Origin: Bacteroidota bacterium
GTDB taxonomy: Bacteria > Bacteroidota > Ignavibacteria > SZUA-365 > JAADGX01
DNA length: 12,201 nt
Assembly: GCA_024276335.1 (NCBI GenBank)
Contig: JAJRXL010000043.1
Span: 1 to 12,201 of the forward strand
Direction: 5' to 3'
Shown: piece after piece, positions 6,359 through 12,201 of the stretch
Layout: every line of letters begins with the position of its first letter
Position numbering within the stretch: position 1 is the first letter of the stretch
Position numbers and translations under genes: made by a program
The notes under the pieces: model-generated
Seen by the model: only the letters and a program-made list of their open reading frames with translations
The model's database searches: none
Told to the model about the DNA's origin: nothing

Positions 6359-6697
6359 CTATTTCCCGACACTGAAACCCATGTCCGCGAGGAGGGCCTT
6401 CACTTTTTCCCGGTGGTCGCCCTGGATCTCGATGGTTTCGTTCTTCACCGTTCCGCCGGCGCCGCATGTGGATTTCAACTTCCTGGCAAGGGATTCCAGG
6501 TCTTCCCGCGTGTGGTGAAAACCGGACACGATCGTAACGCCCTTTCCCTTCCGGCCTTTCTTCTCGAACCGTACTTTCAGCGTGACCATCGCGTCGAGGT
6601 GGCTTTTCGATACCATCGGCTCGGCAGGGGGCGGCTCGGCGCCGGGAACAAGCTCGTACAGCTTGGAAAGGTCGTTAACGGATTTCTTCCTCGGCAT
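6359..6697 (-). CDS. SUI1/eIF1-like translation factor (YciH family)
   Basis: This 112-residue protein is a bacterial homologue of eukaryotic initiation factor 1, a ribosome-binding protein thought to influence start-site fidelity. The SUI1 domain fills the C-terminal 75 residues. Its hallmark is LARKLKSTCGAGGTVKNETIEIQGDH, with the CGAGGTVK loop and the IQGDHREKV segment near-invariant in the family. A short basic N-terminus (MPRKKSVNDLSKLYEL) and a Pro-rich linker precede it. I chose the ATG at 6695-6697; a GTG three codons upstream is possible. Neither has a clear Shine-Dalgarno. It lies 49 bases downstream of hemH on the same strand, so co-transcription is plausible, but no functional link to haem synthesis is implied. 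The fold assignment is secure; the cellular role of bacterial SUI1 proteins is not well defined. Confidence 0.92.
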   Translation of the reverse strand: MPRKKSVNDLSKLYELVPGAEPPPAEPMVSKSHLDAMVTLKVRFEKKGRKGKGVTIVSGFHHTREDLESLARKLKSTCGAGGTVKNETIEIQGDHREKVKALLADMGFSVGK

Positions 6698-6746
6698 GGC
6701 AATCACGATTGGGAATGAATTCTTCTCTCAGAAACAAGATACGACC

Positions 6747-7850
6747 TCAGCCGATTGTCCGCCAGCGCTTTTCCGCGCCGGAATAAAAGGAATACGGTGC
6801 GATGACTTCCTGCGTGCATAAAAAAGCAAGCATGTCGATCCACAGCGGATGATCGTTGAGGCAAGGGACAAGAATGAATTCCTCGCCCCCCGCGTCCAGG
6901 AAGGCCTTCCTGCCCTGGATGCCTATTTCCTCCAGGGTCTCCAGGCAATCCGTAACGAAGGAAGGACAGATGACCGCGAGCTTTCTCACGCCGGCGCTCG
7001 CAAGCCGGACCAACTCGTCCACCGTGTACGGCTGCAACCAGTGGTCCCTGCCGAGTCGGGACTGGAAGGAAACGCTGTATCGCCCGGCGGGCAATTCCAG
7101 CTTTTCGGCAAGCAACCTGGTGGTGACAAACACCTGGTGACGGTAACAGTAGCGGTGAACCGGGGATTCCACCTCGCAGCAATCATTGCCGGACAGGCAG
7201 TGGTTCCCGGTCGGATCCGATTTCCGCACGTGGCGTTCGGGCACACCGTGGTAACTGAACAACAAGTGGTCGTATCCGCCCTTGAGGGTGTCGCGCGCCT
7301 GCGCGGCCAGGGCTTCGATGTAACGCGGGTGATCGAAAAAAGGCGTGATGGTTTTGAGGGAGATTCTCCGCGGAAGTTTCTCCGCCATCTTCACCGCTTC
7401 TGCCAGCACCGTTTCGAACGTACTCATGGCATAATGCGGGTAAAGAGGAATTACGACGATTTCCCGCAAACCGGGATGTTCGCTTGTCAGCGATTCCAGG
7501 CCGTCACGAATAGAGGGAGCGCCGTAACGCATGCCCAGCGCCACGGGCAGATCGACACGTTCCTGCACGAGCTCCCGCACGCATCGGCTGATGGCAATCA
7601 ACGGCGAATGACCGTCCCGCCAGATTTCCCGGTACGCCTGCGCGGATTTCCCGGAGCGAAAAGGAACGATGAGACCGTGCACGAGCACCCACCGGGGAAG
7701 CGCAGGCATATCGATGATGTGTTTGTCCATCAGGAACTGGCGGAGGTATCGCCGAACATCCCGAACGTCCGGACTCACAGGCGAACCGAGGTTCACCAGG
7801 AGAATCCCGCGGTGAGTGTCCGTGGAAATTGCTGATTTTTCCGGCGTCAT
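6747..7850 (-). CDS. hemH: Ferrochelatase (protohaem or coproporphyrin ferrochelatase)
   Basis: Ferrochelatase inserts Fe2+ into protoporphyrin IX or coproporphyrin III, the last or penultimate step of haem synthesis. The 367-residue protein has the family's opening GILLVNLGSP (15-24), MRYGAPSI (107-114), PLYPHYAMST (135-144), SYHGVPERH with catalytic His201, FQSRLG (262-267), and CPSFVTDCLETLEEI (295-309) with the conserved Glu residues. An insert just after the catalytic His carries Cys218, Cys224, Cys225 and Cys235 in the pattern C-x5-CC-x9-C. Some bacterial ferrochelatases bind a [2Fe-2S] cluster with an internal cysteine cluster in this region, so this copy may do so too. The ATG at 7848-7850 is the natural start, though it lacks a clear Shine-Dalgarno. 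It is first in a likely hemH-SUI1-barrel unit. No other haem gene is in the window. Confidence 0.96.
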   Translation of the reverse strand: MTPEKSAISTDTHRGILLVNLGSPVSPDVRDVRRYLRQFLMDKHIIDMPALPRWVLVHGLIVPFRSGKSAQAYREIWRDGHSPLIAISRCVRELVQERVDLPVALGMRYGAPSIRDGLESLTSEHPGLREIVVIPLYPHYAMSTFETVLAEAVKMAEKLPRRISLKTITPFFDHPRYIEALAAQARDTLKGGYDHLLFSYHGVPERHVRKSDPTGNHCLSGNDCCEVESPVHRYCYRHQVFVTTRLLAEKLELPAGRYSVSFQSRLGRDHWLQPYTVDELVRLASAGVRKLAVICPSFVTDCLETLEEIGIQGRKAFLDAGGEEFILVPCLNDHPLWIDMLAFLCTQEVIAPYSFYSGAEKRWRTIG

Positions 7851-8551
7851 ACGTCAAAGCCGCTCGTGAAACAAAAACTTGTATTTTCTGCGTGAACCTG
7901 AGTCCTGATCCCTCCGATCGGAAAAACCGATTCTCAACGGGGTAGTGACTCGAATGTCACCACTGAAGGTAATTCATAAAGGGGATTGAAACCAAGGGGA
8001 GAAAAGGAACAATGAAGGATTAATGATTAATGATTTGTTGGTGTTCAGGCGAAAAGACCAAGTTTCGTAGCGCAACATACCATTCAGTCAATTCAATCAT
8101 CTCCTACCGTCCGACCACCACTTTTCTTGATCGCGTCGTTCCACCGCTCTCCAGGCGCAGCAAGTACACGCCCGGCCTGTAGCCGCGTGTATCGATGGTG
8201 ACCGCGTAGTATCCGCGTACGGCAGGGGAATCTCCGTGTACTGGGCGCCGGAATGCTCCAACGGGAAAACAGGAAAGGGAAAAGGAAATATGGTTTTATA
8301 TGGGAATGCATACCGTATTGTGACTGTAGGCTACCGAGCAACGCGCAGTGGGTCAATCCCATGAATATGGTATTTCTCGAGTTAAATAATCGGGTGGCGC
8401 TGCATAAAATATTCCGTCGGCAGCATGGTCTCAATACAATGGGTGGACATGATTTTTTAGGGAGTTCCTGTACGAAAAAGAACCATGGGTGGAGAGCGGT
8501 TAATAACGTCCGGGATCGAAACGCATAGTGGCTTGGTTTTTTAATCCATTA
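7851..8551. other. 700-base region without an intact gene
   Basis: Between hemH and the metal permease I find no complete gene. Positions 8104-8259 hold a type IX sorting-tail remnant. The stretches 7960-8060 and 8270-8540 are AT-richer than the genes, with a tandem ATTAATG pair (8019-8032), a small stem ATCGG-AAAAA-CCGAT (7917-7931), and ATGGGTGGA twice (8439-8447, 8485-8493). None of these is diagnostic. The mixture of a coding scrap and noncoding DNA looks like the decayed site of a former gene. No clear terminator for the metal operon is visible. Confidence 0.5.
8104..8259 (-). pseudogene. Remnant of a type IX secretion (Por) C-terminal sorting domain
   Basis: Read leftward from 8259, the frame gives GYYAVTIDTRG followed by YRPGVYLLRLESGG and RSRKVVVGR, ending at TAG (8104-8106). 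This is the standard shape of the C-terminal domain that directs cargo through the type IX system: a beta-strand, the PGVYLLRL core, a Gly turn, and a basic final strand ending in Arg. Upstream the frame runs into Phe/Ser/Pro-rich non-protein-like sequence and hits TAA at 8296-8298, and no ATG precedes the domain. So only the tail of a secreted protein survives. A second frame nearby reads SGAQYTEIPL, which hints at an old frameshift. It shows that the lineage has, or had, type IX secretion. The tail match is by eye but strong; cargo identity is unknown. Confidence 0.65.
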
Positions 8552-9403
8552 CTATCCGCTCGAAATAGGCCGCCGGCGCCCTGCCATAATCCTGCTGCGT
8601 GCGGCGCGCACAAACAGCGCCACGACGTAAAGACCGCCAAGCACGGCAACCAAGGACGACCCGGCGGGAAAGTCCCATGTATAGGAAAACCACAGGCCTC
8701 CATAACTGGCCAGCACTGAAATCAGGATGGCGAGAACGATCACCGTCCAGCTCTTCCGGGCAATCGTCACCGCGCTGACAGCCGGGATGACCAGGAACGC
8801 AAACACGGGCATTACCCCGCCGATGCGAACCGCATACACGATGGCCAACCCGATGGACATGTAAAAGAAGAAATTCCAGGCGCGTTCCTTCAGCGTAAAG
8901 TCAGCAGGCTTTCCGGATCCCACGCGTTCCGTGAGGCAGAGGACAGGCTTGTGAAACACGAGATGCAAAATGCCGATTATTCCGAATATCACTCCAAGCC
9001 GAACCAGGTCAGCGCTGTTTATGGCCAGGACGGCGCCGAAGAGAACTTCCTGGATGTCCGCCTCGCCGTGCGGCGTCTTGGAAATAACCAGCACGGTCAC
9101 CGCCGCCGCCACAACGTAAATTATCCCGATAATGGCCTCCAGTTTCAACCGCCGATCGGTGATGTGTATCAAGGAAAGCAGAACCGCGCCGAGCAGTGTG
9201 AACGCGATCGGTATCCACTCTTCTCCCGTGTGCATGAACTGGGCGACGGCGACGCCCAGCGAGGAAATCTGCCCCAACGCCAGGTCCACGAAAACGATCC
9301 CCCTCCCGATGACGTGCACCCCCAGGTAACTGAGCAACGTTCCCATTATCACCGTTGCGATGAATGCATGGACCATGAATGACAGGGAAAACATTTCAAA
9401 CAT
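8552..9403 (-). CDS. ABC-3 family metal (Zn/Mn/Fe) transporter permease
   Basis: This 283-residue inner-membrane protein belongs to the ABC-3 permease family (ZnuB, MntB, TroC/D). It has about eight hydrophobic segments. The N-terminal part MVHAFIATVIMGTLLSYLGVHVIGRG and the following VFVDLALGQISSLGVAVAQ match the family's conserved region after the first helices. EVLFGAVLAINSADL and RIGGVMPVFAFLVIPAVSAV match later signatures, the latter being the region expected to contact the ATPase. The ATG at 9401-9403 is preceded by AAGG (9411-9414 on the complement). It starts 37 bases after the stop of the binding-protein gene and is last in the operon. No ATP-binding subunit gene is found here, which is unusual. 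The C-terminus (ARSRIMAGRRRPISSG) is a basic cytoplasmic tail. Family is secure; the transported metal cannot be read from the permease. Confidence 0.92.
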   Translation of the reverse strand: MFEMFSLSFMVHAFIATVIMGTLLSYLGVHVIGRGIVFVDLALGQISSLGVAVAQFMHTGEEWIPIAFTLLGAVLLSLIHITDRRLKLEAIIGIIYVVAAAVTVLVISKTPHGEADIQEVLFGAVLAINSADLVRLGVIFGIIGILHLVFHKPVLCLTERVGSGKPADFTLKERAWNFFFYMSIGLAIVYAVRIGGVMPVFAFLVIPAVSAVTIARKSWTVIVLAILISVLASYGGLWFSYTWDFPAGSSLVAVLGGLYVVALFVRAARSRIMAGRRRPISSG

Positions 9404-9440
9404 GTCGTTTCCTTATTACTTTGGAAAATACACCGGGCGC

Positions 9441-10385
9441 TTAATTACCGTGAAACGCTTTTACAAGGCGGGAGAGGTTGTAGTCGAACAGGTCCGTATA
9501 GGTTTGTATTTCGGGGAAGGCGCCCACCGATGGAGCAAGTTCGATCACGCTCGCACCCGTTTTCGACGCGAGCAGTTCAGCGGATTTCCTGCTGAAATAC
9601 GGCGAGATGATTATCACCTTGACGCGGCGTTCCTTCATGATGCGAATAACTTTCACCAAGTGCTTCGGCGTGGGAGGAATACCCGGCTTCGGTTCGATAA
9701 AGGCGACGACCTTGATCCCGAACCGTTGCTCGAAGTACGGCCAACTGTTGTGGAACGCGACCACACTCTTGCCCTTGTAAGGAGCCATCATCTTTACCCA
9801 TCTAGCGACTTTTGCATCGATTGTCTTCTTGAACCGGGCGAGATTGCGTTGCAGGGTTTCTTTATTCCCCGGCAAGAGCCGCGCCAGGCCTTCGAAAATA
9901 TTGTCCGCAATAATTTTTCCCCGCAGCGGATCGAGCCAATAATGGGGATTCCCATAGGGATGAATATCACCCCGGGCCCGCAACGTAGCGGGATCTCCGG
10001 TCGGCACCTGGAGAAGAGGGACATTTTTCGAGGCGTCGACGTAGCCCCTGCTCCCCGGAAGGATGTTCGGGTTCCTGGCCCCATCGAGAAGGGGAGGCAC
10101 CCACCCTATTTCCAGTCCCAACCCCGCCTGGATGAACATGTCGGCTCTTTGAAGTTTGACCATGAAACTCGGCTTGGGGTCCACGAAATGAGGATCCTGG
10201 TATCCTTTCGCGATGGAGAACACCTCGATGTATTTGCCTCCGATTTCACGGGCAATAGCGGCAAGGTCCTGGAGTGACGTTACTACCAGAAGCTTTTTCG
10301 CGGCTTCCGGGTGCGCGGGAAGCGGTCGCGGGCCGATGAATCCCAGGAGGCTGAGAACGATTGTAAATACTCCTTTACCAATCAT
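9441..10385 (-). CDS. Periplasmic metal-binding protein, TroA/ZnuA family
   Basis: This is the solute-binding subunit of a metal ABC importer. The 314-residue protein has a signal peptide (MIGKGVFTIVLSLLGFIGPRPLPAHPEA). The expected metal ligands are present: His66 in YQDPHFVDPKPS, His148 in NPHYWLDP, and His212 in VAFHNSWPYF. A fourth carboxylate ligand is probable near the C-terminus (TYTDLFDYN) but I cannot assign it with certainty. EPKPGIPPTP (231-240) is another family signature. The mobile His-rich loop found in many zinc ZnuA proteins is absent, so manganese or iron is also possible. I chose the ATG at 10383-10385; a TTG three codons upstream is an alternative. It lies 32 bases downstream of the porin gene and 37 upstream of the permease gene, consistent with one transcript. 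Confidence 0.92.
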   Translation of the reverse strand: MIGKGVFTIVLSLLGFIGPRPLPAHPEAAKKLLVVTSLQDLAAIAREIGGKYIEVFSIAKGYQDPHFVDPKPSFMVKLQRADMFIQAGLGLEIGWVPPLLDGARNPNILPGSRGYVDASKNVPLLQVPTGDPATLRARGDIHPYGNPHYWLDPLRGKIIADNIFEGLARLLPGNKETLQRNLARFKKTIDAKVARWVKMMAPYKGKSVVAFHNSWPYFEQRFGIKVVAFIEPKPGIPPTPKHLVKVIRIMKERRVKVIIISPYFSRKSAELLASKTGASVIELAPSVGAFPEIQTYTDLFDYNLSRLVKAFHGN

Positions 10386-10417
10386 AATGCGCAAGCATCC
10401 ATGCCCTTGTTATCGAT

Positions 10418-11683
10418 TCAGTAATTATGCGCGCCGTGGGCGCCGATCACGAAGACGACGCGCAAAAGCACGCGATTGAATTCCCTCCTTCCAGAAGGGA
10501 CGCCATGTTGAACCTGGACTTCCAGTTTCTGGAACTCCGTGGCGAAGAAATTCGCGATGAGAGAATACGCCTGCTCATTGCGCGTGTCGTCATAGGGGAA
10601 CTCCGAGTAATCGTATCGGGCGGCAACAAACCATCGCCTGGAAAGCTGGTATCGCATGAAGGAATACCATGCCGCGCTTGTCACGGATTCCACGAACGAA
10701 TTCCGGCGGCTTACGAGAATTTCCGTCGTCCATTCGAAACTCTTGTAGAGGTTTTCCTCCAACGGTTTCCATTTGTACGTGATGTCCGCCGCCCCGATCA
10801 GGGTTTTGTGATTGTGTGGATCGTTGGAACCATGTAACGCGCTGAACCCGACTTCCAGCGTACTGTTATCGGACAAGTCGAAGAAGTTCTTGAGATGCAC
10901 GGAAAACATTACCGAATTCGTGCCAACTCCGAACGACGGGCTTTCCACCCGGCCCGAAGTAACGCCAAGACTGAGTTCCTGGTAAAAATCCAGGGGGTTG
11001 GGAACCAGCCAGCTCACCCCGATTCCGCGATCCGCCAGCCCTTCCCCGCCGAGATAGTTGACATACATCCGCGGGTAGTCCACGTAATTCAAAGCATGAA
11101 GATGAAACGTGTTAATGCGCCCGAAGGCAAGGCGGAACTGCCCGGCTTTTACCTGAAGCCCGTAAGGCAAGGTGAGCAGGGTCAGATACGCCTCTTCCAG
11201 TTCAGGGTGGTACCCCGACTCCGATCCATCTTCGATCTCCGGCCCGAAAAACGGATCCTGTCTTTCCCGGTGAAAGGCCACGAAAAAATCCGCCTTGCTG
11301 TAGGGATCCACATAGGCCTGGAAAGCGAGTTCCGCCTCTGACAAGCCTGCGTCATACACGTTCGAGGCAGCACCTTTCTCCGTTACCGAACCCATGAAAA
11401 CGCCTATTGCGCTGATGCGCGGATTGAGAATGCCACCCAGCGTTGACGGGCTGCCTTGGGGTTGAGTTGGTATCGCTTCCTGGCTCCTCGTGGTATCGGA
11501 GCCCCCGTATAATTCCTTCGCCAGTTCTTCTTCCAGCTTTTTCTCGAAAAGCACCGAGTCCGCACCATGGGACAGGGAATCAGGTTGAATTTCTTGCGCC
11601 CGGACACAGGAATCCGGAACAACAAGGAACGTGGCCAAACCAAGAATCAGCGGCCACCGTAAGCGCGTAAGATTGATTGTCAT
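10418..11683 (-). CDS. Predicted outer-membrane porin-like beta-barrel of the metal-uptake operon
   Basis: I do not recognise a named gene. The 421-residue protein has a signal peptide (MTINLTRLRWPLILGLATFLV, cleavage near CVRA before Gln) and then a polar segment rich in Glu and Lys (FEKKLEEELAKELYGG) that may form a short coiled coil. From about residue 80 a series of beta-strands follows (ISAIGVFMGSV, AELAFQAYVDPYSKADFFVAF, GLQVKAGQFRLAFGRIN, WFVAARYDYSEFPYDD, LEVQVQHGVP, LLRVVFVIGAHGAHNY). The last ends in an aromatic residue, as in outer-membrane barrels. HLHALNY and GAHGAHN are local His clusters that could interact with metal. It is first in the operon with the binding protein and permease, so a role in passing metal across the outer membrane is likely by context. 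I preferred the ATG at 11681-11683 because the signal peptide starts there; a GTG at 11758 would add 25 unconvincing residues. Confidence 0.75.
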   Translation of the reverse strand: MTINLTRLRWPLILGLATFLVVPDSCVRAQEIQPDSLSHGADSVLFEKKLEEELAKELYGGSDTTRSQEAIPTQPQGSPSTLGGILNPRISAIGVFMGSVTEKGAASNVYDAGLSEAELAFQAYVDPYSKADFFVAFHRERQDPFFGPEIEDGSESGYHPELEEAYLTLLTLPYGLQVKAGQFRLAFGRINTFHLHALNYVDYPRMYVNYLGGEGLADRGIGVSWLVPNPLDFYQELSLGVTSGRVESPSFGVGTNSVMFSVHLKNFFDLSDNSTLEVGFSALHGSNDPHNHKTLIGAADITYKWKPLEENLYKSFEWTTEILVSRRNSFVESVTSAAWYSFMRYQLSRRWFVAARYDYSEFPYDDTRNEQAYSLIANFFATEFQKLEVQVQHGVPSGRREFNRVLLRVVFVIGAHGAHNY

Positions 11684-11834
11684 GGTCGAACCGTTCGTTG
11701 AGGGGATGATGGTTGGCGATACAGGGAAAACACGCAGTACCTCCCTCCCTGGTGCCACCTCTGGCCAAGGTGGATATCCTTTCCGTCACGGATGGTACCC
11801 CCACGATTCCCCTTTAGTTACGATGTATATTTAA
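11684..11834 (-). promoter_or_regulatory. Dyad-rich 5' leader of the metal operon
   Basis: Between the predicted transcript start and the porin ATG are about 150 bases with several inverted repeats: CAGGGA/TCCCTG (11722-11727 with 11746-11751), CCACCT/AGGTGG (11755-11760 with 11768-11773), GGATATCC (11772-11779), and TCCG-TCA-CGGA (11782-11792). This density is higher than in the other gaps of the window and could mark a structured RNA leader. It does not match a riboswitch class that I can name. No Shine-Dalgarno is visible before the ATG at 11683. Confidence 0.3.
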
Positions 11835-11846
11835 TAAGAAAATATA
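11826..11846. promoter_or_regulatory. AT-rich dyad, candidate metal-repressor operator
   Basis: TATATTT (11826-11832) and AAATATA (11840-11846) are perfect 7-base inverted repeats with a 7-base centre, giving a 21-base site. The length and AT-richness are like Fur/Zur/DtxR-family operators, although the sequence is not the E. coli Zur or Fur consensus. The right arm overlaps the predicted -10 element of the metal operon promoter, which would suit repression. Confidence 0.4.
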
Positions 11847-11868
11847 ATTTGGCGGTTCAATCGATCAA
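11841..11868 (-). promoter_or_regulatory. Putative promoter of the metal-uptake operon
   Basis: On the minus strand, TTGATC (11868-11863) and TATATT (11846-11841) resemble -35 and -10 elements with a 16-base spacer. A second reading uses TTGAAC (11860-11855). The region is the most AT-rich stretch upstream of the operon. Transcription would start near 11834, leaving a 150-base leader. Confidence 0.35.
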
Positions 11869-12001
11869 GATCCGGTGCTGCCATTTTTCACATTTCTCGT
11901 CGAAGAAGCAGAACCGGATATGCCCTAGGATCATTCGCCTGTCGGTATCAGTGTACCTGACTTTCATTTTCGTAGATGATGGTTGATCGAAGGAGCCGAC
12001 G

Positions 12002-12201
12002 TCAGAACCCGCGCTCTTTCAACCATGTATTGACTTTCTTGGGACCGTACCCGTAGGCCCGGGGTGTGATGGCAAAGATGTACAGGGAATCGTTTTCCAA
12101 CAGTGTTTCCTTTCCCTTGGCAAAGACCTCTTCGGCGGTTTCCTCCGTTTCAATCGCGAAGGAATTTCGTGTCACTTCCACGCAATTGTATTTCTCGATG
12201 A
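12002..12201 (-). CDS. 3' end of an unrecognised gene (partial)
   Basis: The minus strand is open from the window edge to TGA at 12002-12004. The final 65 residues begin IEKYNCVEVTRNSF and end GPKKVNTWLKERGF. Composition is protein-like: a charged, Glu/Lys-rich amphipathic helix (ETAEEVFAKGKETLLEN), a short hydrophobic strand (LYIFAI) and a basic helix at the end. There is no membrane segment and no recognisable motif. Its start lies beyond the window. It is on the same strand as the metal operon and ends 319 bases before the porin start; the promoter and dyad in between suggest it is a separate unit. I cannot assign a function. Confidence 0.65.
   Translation of the reverse strand, partial: IEKYNCVEVTRNSFAIETEETAEEVFAKGKETLLENDSLYIFAITPRAYGYGPKKVNTWLKERGF

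Noticed and set aside
6849..7835. Plus-strand open frame of 328 codons opposite hemH
   Set aside because: It overlaps an intact ferrochelatase and has no recognisable features of its own.
8019..8032. Tandem ATTAATG pair and the ATGGGTGGA pair (8439, 8485)
   Set aside because: Two short copies each, in AT-rich or low-information DNA; no array, no target-site duplication, and no sign of an insertion sequence or CRISPR.
8093..8434. Minus-strand open frame of 113 codons covering the sorting-tail remnant
   Set aside because: It reads the type IX tail in a different frame; its product is Arg/Cys-rich and not protein-like, whereas the tail frame ending at 8104-8106 gives a recognisable domain.
9360..10277. 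Plus-strand open frame of 305 codons opposite the metal-binding protein gene
   Set aside because: The minus strand encodes the TroA-family protein with all its landmark residues; the plus frame has no signal, motif or ribosome site and is an antisense shadow.
11745..11775. T-box antiterminator resemblance (GGTGGCACC on the minus strand)
   Set aside because: The GGTGGNACC core matches, but the following bases differ from the T-box consensus, no specifier loop or downstream terminator is evident, and the operon is not an amino-acid or tRNA-synthetase operon.
11857..11967. Minus-strand 36-codon open frame starting MKVRYTDTD in the gap before the last partial gene
   Set aside because: It lacks a ribosome site, uses several rare Arg and Leu codons unlike its neighbours, overlaps the putative operon promoter, and is short enough to occur by chance.

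Overview
The window (about 55% GC by eye) looks like the chromosome of a bacterium of the Bacteroidota/FCB superphylum, or a related environmental lineage. The main clue is a C-terminal tail typical of type IX secretion cargo, on the minus strand at 8104-8259. Several outer-membrane beta-barrel type proteins and mostly weak ribosome binding sites agree with this. I cannot fix the genus or phylum from the sequence alone.

Layout. 1-87: a palindromic intergenic repeat at the window edge. 88-882 (-): surE, the stationary-phase survival nucleotidase. 883-1264: an AT-rich divergent intergenic region with a good sigma70-like promoter reading right. 1265-5569 (+): an exported-protein block made of a small Cys-containing secreted protein, then two tandem M14 carboxypeptidase-like genes. 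5589-7850 (-): hemH (ferrochelatase), a SUI1/eIF1-like translation factor, and a small outer-membrane beta-barrel protein. 7851-8551: about 700 bases with no intact gene but with a type IX sorting-tail remnant. 8552-11683 (-): a metal-uptake operon of predicted outer-membrane porin, TroA/ZnuA-type binding protein and ABC-3 permease, with no ATPase gene in the window. 11684-12001: its leader and promoter, with an AT-rich dyad. 12002-12201 (-): the 3' end of an unrecognised gene.

The most notable part is the M14 pair. The first copy (1974-3707) keeps the fold landmarks and the Asn-Arg substrate-carboxylate site. By my alignment to its neighbour it has lost all three zinc ligands (His to Thr, Glu to Asp, His to Ser) and the catalytic Glu (to Pro). 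The second copy keeps every catalytic residue but is cut by one in-frame TAA at 4100-4102, 12 bases before an ATG that has its own Shine-Dalgarno-like AAGG. Both copies carry the same Asp-rich, calcium-loop-like insert. A pseudo-peptidase beside an active-site-complete partner suggests a two-subunit exported peptidase. The TAA could be a nonsense mutation, a base-call error, or a real split or readthrough gene.

The metal operon has an internal logic: porin in the outer membrane, binding protein in the periplasm, permease in the inner membrane. Its predicted -10 element lies inside one arm of a dyad, as expected for a metal-responsive repressor site. The ATPase must come from elsewhere if the transporter works.
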